The position numbers and the translations under genes were made by a program. Shown in pieces: positions 23,569-31,871 of a stretch of 48,902 nucleotides of DNA. Each line of letters starts with the position of its first letter. The first letter of the stretch is position 1. The stretch is taken from positions 1 through 48,902 of the IMG/VR virus record IMGVR_UViG_3300025128_000069; one strand, given 5' to 3'. This DNA is from a virus. The notes beneath the pieces were generated by a model. The model made no database searches and was not told the origin of the DNA. It saw only the letters and a list, made by a program, of their open reading frames with translations.

Positions 23569-24314
23569 TTTTTTGCTATACTTCTAAGGCTTTCCATCAC
23601 TTGATCTATGTTTGGCTCCGTTCCATTAGGATTGAGCTTACATTTATATTTTCTGGGGCATCCAATTGATATATCTGTAAACTCCATCTCATATGTTTTT
23701 TGTGCACCTATGTAAATACAAGCCATTTTATCCTTAAAAACTTTTTGTTTCATAAGTCTGCAAGTAGTCATTATTGGTAGTATAATTTTACCTTGATGTA
23801 TCTTTTGTTGTCTAGTGTAGTCTTTTGGGGTGTATTGATATGTGTCTGCATACGCTTTTATTGCCATTACTATACCTATGACGATCACTGCAACTGCACA
23901 GAATATTATGCCCATTGTCTGTAATGTATCTATAATTTCTTTTTGTTGTTGTCTCTTTTCTATTTTGCGTAGTCTAACTGCTTCTTTTGCTTCATTAATT
24001 TTATTAGCTCTTTCAGCAATAATCTCATCCCAGGCAGTCGGTCCAAAGCGGAGATTAATTATATTTTTTAGCTCTGTACGTTTTTCCTCAAGTAACTTTC
24101 TATCTATAAAATCAGACGCAGTTGATTCTATACCAAACTGCTCTTTTATACCTACAGTTCCAGACTTTTTGTTCATTTGAGCTTCACCTTCAAAGAAGCC
24201 ATCAATTTGTTTTGCAATACCTTTTATATCGGATACTGTATTTATATTTGATTTTATGAACTCAACGGACTTCTGGACTAGTGCTATTCCTGTAAGGATT
24301 TCAGCAACAACCAT
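23565..24314 (-). CDS. Membrane-anchored late protein
   Basis: 249 aa. A long N-terminal helical region, coiled-coil-like at about 90-125 (KINEAKEAVRLRKIEKRQQQ), one clear membrane helix at about 131-153 (MGIIFCAVAVIVIGIVMAIK), then a C-terminal domain with four Cys (TTCRLMKQ, MACIYIG, GCPRKYKCKL). A cytoplasmic coil plus periplasmic Cys-rich domain is likely. Its stop overlaps the convergent GNAT stop by 4 bases. It resembles conserved proteins of marine podoviruses; the role is unknown. Confidence 0.75.
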   Translation of the reverse strand: MVVAEILTGIALVQKSVEFIKSNINTVSDIKGIAKQIDGFFEGEAQMNKKSGTVGIKEQFGIESTASDFIDRKLLEEKRTELKNIINLRFGPTAWDEIIAERANKINEAKEAVRLRKIEKRQQQKEIIDTLQTMGIIFCAVAVIVIGIVMAIKAYADTYQYTPKDYTRQQKIHQGKIILPIMTTCRLMKQKVFKDKMACIYIGAQKTYEMEFTDISIGCPRKYKCKLNPNGTEPNIDQVMESLRSIAKN

Positions 24315-24323
24315 AACATTATC

Positions 24324-26486
24324 CTACAACACTTTATCTGACACTGGAGACAAATCTATTAAGTTCATATTCCTAATTTTTTCTTTTGTCTCTGGTTTCA
24401 ATTCTTGTGCAAATTGAACAATTTCACTAGGAGTTTGTGGCTCTTGTAAAACTCCAGATTTCATGTTACTAGCTTCTGCACTTCCAACTAATGTAGGTAC
24501 AAGTGCATTTACATAAGATAAGGCAACTTCAGTCATGCTCTCATCGCCACTAAATATTTCCATAAGTCTACCTAAGTGAAAGTTTACGTCTGCAGGGTTT
24601 TTAGCCATTTTAGGTGCGGCATCTACAAGCCATCTTATAAAATCTGGATTAGTAACTGCTTTGGATGCCAAATATGGAGGTATTAAACCTGATGCCATTG
24701 TTGTCGCACCATATGCAATGTCACCACCAAGCATCATTTGTCCACCTGGTATAAAAGGTGCAAAAGCAAGAATGTTGGATATAGCATCACCAGTTCTTGA
24801 AAAGTTTGTATATTGATCTGCACTTTGAAAGTTTTCCATAAGATCAATAATTGTATCTAAGTCCTTACGATATTGACTACCTTGTTTACCAAACAATGCA
24901 TCTTTAGATGTTTTTGATAAATTTGAAAAGTTAGTTAAAAATGAATTTGTAGAAAATTTGTCTAGCATTTCCTCTGCAGAACCATCATCAATTGATCCAG
25001 GTTTTCTATAACCAAGTCTATTCAGCATAGATGCTTGTACATATTTTCTTTCTTCTGAAGGTAAGTTTCTTAAAACTCTATTGAGTTGCTCACCACTTTC
25101 TTTAGTGCCACTTACTAAAAAATCAAATGCCTTTTTATCTGTATCCATTTTTAAAATTTTATTTATTACTGGCTCAATATCTAATGCCATTCTGTTTTTA
25201 GTATAAGCATCTGCAATTTTTATGGCTTTTTGTGCTTCTGCACCACCTTTGTCTTTAACAATTTCGTTTAAATCATCTGATAGAGCTTTATATATTAGAC
25301 TTATATATTGAGCTTGTGGTTTTGTAGTACCAACTAGACCACCTGGACCAGTTGCATCTGTAGTAAGTCTTATTGCAGTTCTAAGCTCTCTACCTATTTT
25401 TAAATCCATAATGCCATCATTTTCTAACAATTCATCTATTTGTTTTAGTGCAGGATTTATAAAAGGTGCAAAGGCTTTAGGGTTTGATTCTATTTTTTTC
25501 TGCAACTCTGCTCTAAGTTTTATGACTTCATTTAATCTTCCACTTGCTCCATCTGGAACTAAATCAAAAGCCTTATCGTAAAGTTCTTTTTGATCTGCTC
25601 TAAATTTTAATTTTGCTTTATCTATCCCACCCCTAATCTTACCACCAATTTGTTCTCCTGATATACCACTATCTTGTGAATATTTTTTAGAAATATTTTC
25701 TGTGGCTTCCACTAAAGACCTTTTAAATACATCAAAGTTTTCTGCAAATTGATTTTTTGCAGTTGGGAATTGCTCTATTCTTTTTTCTATAAATTGTAAT
25801 AATGGCGATCCTGATGCAACTCCTGCAGTTGGAACTTTTATACCTAGCTCTTGTGCATCAAGCACCATCTTCTTTCCAACTTCTCTTCGTTCTGCACCTG
25901 ATCCAAGTACCTTACGAATTAAATTACCACCCTTTTCACTGACTTGACCCATAAAGTTTTGAAATAATTTTCCACCAACCATTTCACCCATAATATTTTC
26001 AGCAGAATCTAAAGTTGTTTCAACTACACCACCTCTACTTATAGTCTCTGGTATCATGGCATCCATTGCAATATCATAACCCTTAGAAGCCAACTCTGAA
26101 CCTAAAGCCGCAGCCGCTGGAATAGTTATAGCTTCTTCTGGAGTAAACATTTGCGGTCCAGCTTGTCCACCAACTGTTGCAATTGTTGCACCAATCATGC
26201 CACCACCAGTCTGAACTATTTCTCTACCAAACTCCATAACATCTGCTGCAGTTATTCCAGAATTAAATAAACCACCATCTGTCTCATCAAACAATGTTAA
26301 TAATTTAGTATCTGGATCCGTATATACATAATTACCATCACCAAGCATAGTTCCATCTGTTGATTCTGCATCTGGATAAAACTGTTTTAAGGCTTTTAAT
26401 TTATCTTCTGGTTTGTTAAATGAAGCTACAATAGCTCTTACGTTTATTGGTGCACCAGTGGTTCTGTCTATTGCTATTTCAGCCAT
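24324..26486 (-). CDS. Large internal virion protein
   Basis: 720 aa, starting MAEIAIDRTTGAPINVRAIV. It has hydrophobic, Gly/Ala-rich stretches at about 93-135 (GGGMIGATIATVGG, TIPAAAALGSELASKGYD) and about 565-600 (LGGDIAYGATTMASGLIPPY) between long helical segments. No enzymatic motif recognised. Size, soluble-to-amphipathic build and position among the late structural genes fit an internal ejection protein, analogous to T7 gp14-16, which forms part of the DNA channel. The identification is by analogy. Confidence 0.75.
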   Translation of the reverse strand: MAEIAIDRTTGAPINVRAIVASFNKPEDKLKALKQFYPDAESTDGTMLGDGNYVYTDPDTKLLTLFDETDGGLFNSGITAADVMEFGREIVQTGGGMIGATIATVGGQAGPQMFTPEEAITIPAAAALGSELASKGYDIAMDAMIPETISRGGVVETTLDSAENIMGEMVGGKLFQNFMGQVSEKGGNLIRKVLGSGAERREVGKKMVLDAQELGIKVPTAGVASGSPLLQFIEKRIEQFPTAKNQFAENFDVFKRSLVEATENISKKYSQDSGISGEQIGGKIRGGIDKAKLKFRADQKELYDKAFDLVPDGASGRLNEVIKLRAELQKKIESNPKAFAPFINPALKQIDELLENDGIMDLKIGRELRTAIRLTTDATGPGGLVGTTKPQAQYISLIYKALSDDLNEIVKDKGGAEAQKAIKIADAYTKNRMALDIEPVINKILKMDTDKKAFDFLVSGTKESGEQLNRVLRNLPSEERKYVQASMLNRLGYRKPGSIDDGSAEEMLDKFSTNSFLTNFSNLSKTSKDALFGKQGSQYRKDLDTIIDLMENFQSADQYTNFSRTGDAISNILAFAPFIPGGQMMLGGDIAYGATTMASGLIPPYLASKAVTNPDFIRWLVDAAPKMAKNPADVNFHLGRLMEIFSGDESMTEVALSYVNALVPTLVGSAEASNMKSGVLQEPQTPSEIVQFAQELKPETKEKIRNMNLIDLSPVSDKVL

Positions 26487-28247
26487 TTATTTACTCTTCG
26501 TTACTAGAGGTTGAAACAATCCACTACCAGGTTCAGTTTCTATATACATAATACTACCTTGTTTTTTCAGCAATCTACCCATAACCTTACCACCATCTTT
26601 CATGGTATTATCTTTTATTTGCATAGGTAATTTTGATTTTACAAAGTTTTCATCTTCGTTTGCTCCACCCTTTTGTCTACCTTGATTTATGCCATCAATA
26701 GAACCTTTAAAGTATTGCAGTAAAGCATCAATTTTATTTCTAGCTTGTACTTCATTGTCAAAAGTATTAGGCAAATATAATTTTAAATAATTAACCAACT
26801 CTGCTGGTGGAACTGCAGCTCCTGATCTTTCTCTTAAAATAATCTCAATAGCTCTCTGCATTGACTGTATAGTTGTTCGTGCATTATTTGCTATGTCTGA
26901 ACCAGTCAAACTTCCAATTAAACCTAAACTCCAAGTTGGTGCAATATTCATAGTGCCAACTAATTTTTGGTTGTATTTACCATCTGGAAATATAAGACTA
27001 AGTGCATTATTAAGGTCTTTTAATCCACTTTTCGCATTTGTTAAAGATTTAACCTCTGTAGTGCCTAACTTAGAATCTTTTGTACTAAGTATCGTAAATT
27101 TAGTGCCACCTATATTTAATGTTTCAAACTTCTTGCCCTTATCCTTACCCTCACCATCTTGTTCTGATCCACTTGGAGTTATAAATGTATCTGAAGTACC
27201 TAAACCTGCTAATTTTTTAAGTTTATCTACCTTTTCTGTGCCAAATTCTTTTTCTAAAATGTCATACATATTTACACCTTGTTGCAATGTCATAACAGTT
27301 TTATTTGGGTCTTTTGGATCAGGTATAGGCACTAATTTTGTGTCTCTAAGCTCTGTAATGTCAGAAATTAGCTTTGTTGTAAGTCCAGATGGTAAACTTT
27401 CTCCTTCATTTAAATTAAAAAATAATTGTGCATTTTTAACGATGCCATCTCTTAATCTTTCATAGGTATTAGGTTTTGGAGGACTTACTTCTTTAAATGC
27501 AGTTAGATTACCACGAGGTACTTTATTAAATTCAGTTGGCGTAAGGTCTATAATATCACCTTCTTTATAGGCTTCACCAGTGCTTGGATTAGTTGTTGGC
27601 AATGTAATTACTTTGCTGACCTCTGCTACATTTAATATTTTATATTTATCTGGTTTACTTGGTTTTACATTTTTAAGTTTAAGTTCTGCAAGTTTTTTAG
27701 CATCCTCTGCAGATTTTAGTTGCATACCAAGTGTAAGAGCTCCAGACTTCTTAGCTTGTTCTAGTTTTTCATCTTTGTCTTTATCGCTTTGTACTTTGTT
27801 TAGATAATCTTGTGCTACACTTGCTCCAGCTATATTAGCCGCACCTAGTGCAGTTTGACCAGGAACTGACGCAGACGCACCCATTTGTGTAAAGAACTTT
27901 AATGCGGCTCTACCCATGTTTAAATTTCTTTCTTTTTGAGTAGGTTCTTTTGTTGTGCCATAAACAGCATCTAAAATACCTGACGCTTGTTTCACAAATG
28001 GTGCAAGTGCTCCAAGATTTGGATTAAGTTGGGATATACCACCAGAAACGCCAATTTCATTTTGTTTTTTTATAAAAGCATCAGTGTCTTTTGTATCTAC
28101 ACTTGTTGTGCTTCTCATCTTCATTATATCTTCTAGAGTAGGTACTTTGTTACCTTTCACAAGTGCATCTGCTAATTCAGGATAATCACCTATAGTGTGA
28201 CCATATGAATAACTTGCTATATCTCCTGGTTTGGTTTGATGTGGCAT
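26487..28247 (-). CDS. Large internal virion protein
   Basis: 586 aa. A PQ-poor, Lys-rich soluble protein with helices such as LEQAKKSGALTLGMQLKSAE. Motif NPNLGALAPFVKQASG (about 76-91) carries the Gly/Ala/Leu signature. A long helical middle and C-terminal GRLLKKQGSIMYIETEPGSGLF complete it. It lies directly upstream of the 720-aa protein and both probably assemble into the injected apparatus. No family recognised. Confidence 0.75.
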   Translation of the reverse strand: MPHQTKPGDIASYSYGHTIGDYPELADALVKGNKVPTLEDIMKMRSTTSVDTKDTDAFIKKQNEIGVSGGISQLNPNLGALAPFVKQASGILDAVYGTTKEPTQKERNLNMGRAALKFFTQMGASASVPGQTALGAANIAGASVAQDYLNKVQSDKDKDEKLEQAKKSGALTLGMQLKSAEDAKKLAELKLKNVKPSKPDKYKILNVAEVSKVITLPTTNPSTGEAYKEGDIIDLTPTEFNKVPRGNLTAFKEVSPPKPNTYERLRDGIVKNAQLFFNLNEGESLPSGLTTKLISDITELRDTKLVPIPDPKDPNKTVMTLQQGVNMYDILEKEFGTEKVDKLKKLAGLGTSDTFITPSGSEQDGEGKDKGKKFETLNIGGTKFTILSTKDSKLGTTEVKSLTNAKSGLKDLNNALSLIFPDGKYNQKLVGTMNIAPTWSLGLIGSLTGSDIANNARTTIQSMQRAIEIILRERSGAAVPPAELVNYLKLYLPNTFDNEVQARNKIDALLQYFKGSIDGINQGRQKGGANEDENFVKSKLPMQIKDNTMKDGGKVMGRLLKKQGSIMYIETEPGSGLFQPLVTKSK

Positions 28248-29243
28248 CTATCTTCTTCCTAAATAGTAGGCACTAGCTAATGATCCTAGACCACCTATAG
28301 TTTGACCATAAATACTTGGTGATTGAGCATATTGCATTCCTTGCTCTAGACCTATAGTTCTAGTTTCATATGGCACACCTTGAAGTGCACCTAACGCAAA
28401 GTTAAGTTGTTGTTGTGGATACTGTCTTTGTTCAAGGTAATCACCATAGGCTAAGTCTAAAGCTCTTTGATCTAGCTCTCTTTGTATACCCCCAGCAGTC
28501 AGCAGTCCTGATGCGGCTTGTTCTTGTAAGCCTTGTGCTAGTGGTGCAAAACCTTGTAGTGCCTCAGTTGCTCTTAATCTTCCAGCCTCTTGTGTTTCAT
28601 AGGCTTGTCTTTGTGATTGTTCTGCCGCAAGTCTTGCCGCTCTTTCTTGATCAAATCTTTGTGAAGCAAACTCCAATCCTCTTGCTCCAGCTTGTGCCCT
28701 TAGATCACCAGCCAGTCTTGATCCTTCTGTAATAGTTTCTGCTTCTCTTAATCCTTGTCTTGATCCACCGAATGCTCCCATTCTTGCTGCTTCTGCACTA
28801 TCTGTTATTAAGTTTCTTGCAGTTTGCCTTTCTATTTCTGCAATAGCTGGGTCTACGCTTCTTTGATAAGCATCCATAAATGGTTGTGCTTGTGCAGTTG
28901 AAAAACTATCACCTAATAAATCTTGTCTTGTAGCACTATCAAACCCTTGACCTAAACCACTTGCCATATCAGAGGCATCATCTAGAAAACCTTGAAACGT
29001 ATCTGTGCCTCTAGATAGTAGTTGTTGCCCTTCTTGCTCTTGTGCAGTCAACCTATTGGCATCGTCACCATATGTAGCAATTCTGGGTCCAGTAAATGTT
29101 GGAAAGTCTTGTGCGGCAATTTCTGCACTCTGATCATACAGTTGTCTACCCGCTGCGGAAACCCATTCTGGTATGTCTGTTCCAGTTAATACACTCTTTG
29201 GATCAGGTAGAGGCTCTGTTGAAACTGTGCACATACTGCCCAT
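28248..29243 (-). CDS. Helical virion protein
   Basis: 331 aa. Gln/Ala/Arg-rich helices (LRAQAGARGLEFASQRFDQE, RAARLAAEQSQRQAYETQEA) with N-terminal TGTDIPEWVSAAGRQLYDQS. The end IGGLGSLASAYYLGRR repeats the Gly/Leu motif seen in other proteins here. Good ribosome site GGAG. Probably an internal virion protein next to the two larger ones; inferred. Confidence 0.75.
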   Translation of the reverse strand: MGSMCTVSTEPLPDPKSVLTGTDIPEWVSAAGRQLYDQSAEIAAQDFPTFTGPRIATYGDDANRLTAQEQEGQQLLSRGTDTFQGFLDDASDMASGLGQGFDSATRQDLLGDSFSTAQAQPFMDAYQRSVDPAIAEIERQTARNLITDSAEAARMGAFGGSRQGLREAETITEGSRLAGDLRAQAGARGLEFASQRFDQERAARLAAEQSQRQAYETQEAGRLRATEALQGFAPLAQGLQEQAASGLLTAGGIQRELDQRALDLAYGDYLEQRQYPQQQLNFALGALQGVPYETRTIGLEQGMQYAQSPSIYGQTIGGLGSLASAYYLGRR

Positions 29244-29244
29244 G

Positions 29245-29679
29245 TTATTTCTCCATATAAGTTGATCCTATTTTTACTAGTCCTAATCTTTCGTAAAACT
29301 TATCTTTACGATCAAGATCGCCAGAAAAAACATGACCTAATCTAACTTTTAGTTTAGCTTCTTTTGCGATTTTTATAAAGTCAATACATAAATTTTTTGC
29401 GATTGATGATTTTCTATGTTCTGGGAATACATAAAACCAAGCATCAGACATATACATTTCGTCAGACCACCAATCATTTACTGCCATCCCAGCTATTGAT
29501 CCAACTACTCTGTTATTTTCTATTGCCACTAACACTAACCCTTTGTGCATCAAATCATTAATTTTATTTACTAACTTTTGAGTATGTATCTTAGGTACTT
29601 CTACTTCAGTTTCTTTATGCATCTCATTTAACATAAAAATAATAGCAGAAATGTCTAAAACATTTGCTCGTCTTATCAT
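29245..29679 (-). CDS. GNAT-family acetyltransferase
   Basis: 144 aa, one GNAT domain. IRRANVLDISAIIFMLNEMH, VLVAIENNRVVGSIAGMAV (about 49-67), MYMSDAWFYVFPEHRKSSIA (about 75-94), and FYERLGLVKIGSTYMEK at the end. The CoA loop reads RKSSIA rather than the usual (R/Q)xxGxG/A, so CoA binding may be altered. It lies inside the late structural operon and is unrelated in sequence to the HHYL-type GNATs at 21.8-23.6 kb. Target unknown; single GNATs are common in marine phage late clusters. Confidence 0.85.
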   Translation of the reverse strand: MIRRANVLDISAIIFMLNEMHKETEVEVPKIHTQKLVNKINDLMHKGLVLVAIENNRVVGSIAGMAVNDWWSDEMYMSDAWFYVFPEHRKSSIAKNLCIDFIKIAKEAKLKVRLGHVFSGDLDRKDKFYERLGLVKIGSTYMEK

Positions 29680-30008
29680 TACATATTGCCTAATGCACCC
29701 ATATCTTTAGGCATATCATCCATCATTTGATCTTCTGGCATAGCATCGCCTACACCACTTTGCTCAACTGTCTCTATAATTTGTTGTAACTCTGGTAATA
29801 ATTTAATTAAAACCCCAGCAACGTCAGGTGTAATTGCTTTATCTAACATTTGCAATTCTTCTGGTGACATTTCCATAAGTCTTGACATAAGAACAGTACC
29901 TACTGCTTTTGATGGTTGCAAAATCTTTTGTCCAGCCTCTTGCATACCCATCTGCATTTGACTTTCCATAGGTGGTTGATCACCCATCATTCCCATTTCT
30001 TCAGCCAT
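29679..30008 (-). CDS. Met/Gln-rich small virion protein
   Basis: 109 aa from ATG 30008, with AGGAG 8 bases upstream; the longer form from 30077 lies inside the upstream gene and is rejected. Starts MAEEMGMMGDQPPMES, then helical (LMSRLMEMSPEELQMLDKAI), ending DMGALGNM. Low-complexity Met/Gln/Pro and the Gly/Ala/Leu end link it to neighbouring virion proteins. Function unknown. Confidence 0.7.
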   Translation of the reverse strand: MAEEMGMMGDQPPMESQMQMGMQEAGQKILQPSKAVGTVLMSRLMEMSPEELQMLDKAITPDVAGVLIKLLPELQQIIETVEQSGVGDAMPEDQMMDDMPKDMGALGNM

Positions 30009-30010
30009 AA

Positions 30011-31384
30011 TTAAATCTCCTTTTTTCTGTACAATATTGACCAATCTGTTTCTTTGCAAAATGTACCTACAGTCCAACAGATAGGCTCTAGGATTTTTCT
30101 ATATAGCTTACCTAAATAATCTGGCTTGTCTCTTTCACCATATATATAAGCTATTTCGTTTGCTCTGTGCCCAGCGATATGTGCCCACAAACCAACAAAT
30201 CTACCTTTTCTCATTTGCTTCACCATCCATACTGCCCATACATGATACCCAGCAACATGGGTTGGTGTTAAGTAATCTCTTGTAAATTTATAATCTAATA
30301 TAACTTGTTTACGATCCATAATACCTTGTCTCATAAGTTCATTACATATAACTCTACCTACAAAACCACCAACTACGCCACCTATTATAGTTGCAAAGGG
30401 TGCTAGTGGCGTTGCAGTCAATAAAGCAGTTGTAGCATATTGTATTATTCCAGCGTCTGCGGCTGATACTGCGGCGTCATCTACGTCTTGCCCTGCGGCT
30501 ACTCTTCCAACAAAGTTTACTCCTGCTCCAATACCACTTGCGTATAAATTGCTTTGACCAGCATCTGTCATTGGGTTAAATGCATCTGCCATACTAGTCT
30601 CTGTTGGCACAGTTGTAACTGGTTTTAATGCCTGTGCACTATCTTGAGTTGCATCAAACCCTTCTGGAAAACCAGTAGCCTCATCACCAAAATTAACATT
30701 TCTTGCTTTACCAAAATCATTTGTAGGCACATAATCACCAGACGTTCCTATTGGCAATAAAGTACCAGTTTCTAACCCTCTTTCAAATTGTGCAAGGTTT
30801 CCAGTCGCTTCAGCAACTTGCCTATTTGCTAATTCTGGAACAAAATTGTCTGTTAACCCTGAAGCCTGCAAAATATTTTTGGAACTATCTGGTAAATTTG
30901 CAAAAGAAGTACTTCTAGCCAATTCTAGTGGAGTTGATTGACCAGTTCTCATAAGTCCACTAAATCCTTTTTCTAAAGTGCCTTGTCCAACTGCATATGG
31001 GTTTGTTAGTCCTCTACCAATGTTTGCACCTAGTGTTTGACCTATTTGTCCAGCAGACCCTTCTAAGGCTCTCTGTGCCATAATCTCTTGTGGGGTCATA
31101 AAACCTGGAGGTAATTGCTCAAATTTTTTATATTTTTCAAGCATATCTTCGTCAAAAGCATCTCCTGGAGTGTAGCTTCTTTGTCCAGTTTGTATCTTCT
31201 TTGCCCATTCAAATACTGGAAATGCTTGTGTTCCATACAATCTTTGTATGTCTTGATTACTCATAGTTGGTGTTTGAGACTGTGTTTGATATACATTATA
31301 AACAATGGGATCAACTCCTTGATTTTCTTTTTCATCAAGGTTTAATAAGGGTAGTCCAGTTAATGCACCTATTTCTGCCATCAT
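30011..31384 (-). CDS. Virion protein with C-terminal Cys/Trp domain (paralogue of 6309-7361)
   Basis: 457 aa. Starts MMAEIGALTGLPLLNLDEKE; the second ATG is better spaced from GGAG. A disordered middle precedes a hydrophobic glycine-rich segment (about 309-340, ending PFATIIGGVVGGFVGRVI). The C-terminal domain (about 343-445), starting VICNELMRQGIMDRKQVI and including GYHVWAVWMVKQMRKG and EPICWTVGTF, aligns with the end of the 350-aa protein. Two paralogous carriers in one virion suggest related roles, perhaps as tail or internal proteins. Confidence 0.75.
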   Translation of the reverse strand: MMAEIGALTGLPLLNLDEKENQGVDPIVYNVYQTQSQTPTMSNQDIQRLYGTQAFPVFEWAKKIQTGQRSYTPGDAFDEDMLEKYKKFEQLPPGFMTPQEIMAQRALEGSAGQIGQTLGANIGRGLTNPYAVGQGTLEKGFSGLMRTGQSTPLELARSTSFANLPDSSKNILQASGLTDNFVPELANRQVAEATGNLAQFERGLETGTLLPIGTSGDYVPTNDFGKARNVNFGDEATGFPEGFDATQDSAQALKPVTTVPTETSMADAFNPMTDAGQSNLYASGIGAGVNFVGRVAAGQDVDDAAVSAADAGIIQYATTALLTATPLAPFATIIGGVVGGFVGRVICNELMRQGIMDRKQVILDYKFTRDYLTPTHVAGYHVWAVWMVKQMRKGRFVGLWAHIAGHRANEIAYIYGERDKPDYLGKLYRKILEPICWTVGTFCKETDWSILYRKKEI

Positions 31385-31390
31385 CTTCTC

Positions 31391-31714
31391 CTATGTAATC
31401 TCTAAGTAACTCGCTACAACATGAAGCCTATTAGCACTTGCGGCAGTTACCTTTAAAATTTCACTTTCCATTATAATTAATGGCTGACTTAATAATTCTT
31501 TTGTGCTCAATGCACCAACCTCTTCATTCTTATATACACTAAAAACGGCAGCAGCACTATCTGTAATTGTAACTGTTATTGTATCTGCACTACCACTATC
31601 ATTGGATACCAACAAAGACTTGATAATAGCTTGAGTTGCTGATGGTGCAGTGTATAATGTAGTTACATCTGTGTTTGCTAAATCTACCTTACTATTTTTG
31701 TAATTATTAGCCAT
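31391..31714 (-). CDS. Small beta-rich virion protein
   Basis: 107 aa, MANNYKNSKVDLANTDVTTL. Alternating strands with Ala/Ser/Thr (SLLVSNDSGSADTITVTITD, LIIMESEILKVTAASANRLH). This form is common for small head-tail or decoration proteins in marine phages. It overlaps the 54-aa gene by 8 bases. Confidence 0.7.
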   Translation of the reverse strand: MANNYKNSKVDLANTDVTTLYTAPSATQAIIKSLLVSNDSGSADTITVTITDSAAAVFSVYKNEEVGALSTKELLSQPLIIMESEILKVTAASANRLHVVASYLEIT

Positions 31715-31871
31715 TAAACCAACTCTTAGCTTCTGCGTTTTCTTCTGCTTGTTTTGTAGTCGTTGATGTACTTAACTCGTTTGTACGTTGTTGTAATTCA
31801 AGCGTAGATATTAATTGTCTTGCCCATCTGACGTAGTTTTCCATAGTTGTAGGGGATGGTAATCTAATCAT
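31707..31871 (-). CDS. 54-aa helical protein
   Basis: Starts MIRLPSPTTMENYVRWARQL and continues as a polar helix. The ATG is ATGA-coupled to the tail protein's stop, and its end overlaps the next ATG. Strong coupling on both sides supports a real gene. Probably a small structural or assembly protein; unknown. Confidence 0.65.
   Translation of the reverse strand: MIRLPSPTTMENYVRWARQLISTLELQQRTNELSTSTTTKQAEENAEAKSWFNG

Noticed and set aside
23540-23600. A bidirectional terminator between the convergent blocks
   Set aside because: The stops overlap by 4 bases and no GC-rich stem with a U tract is visible there.
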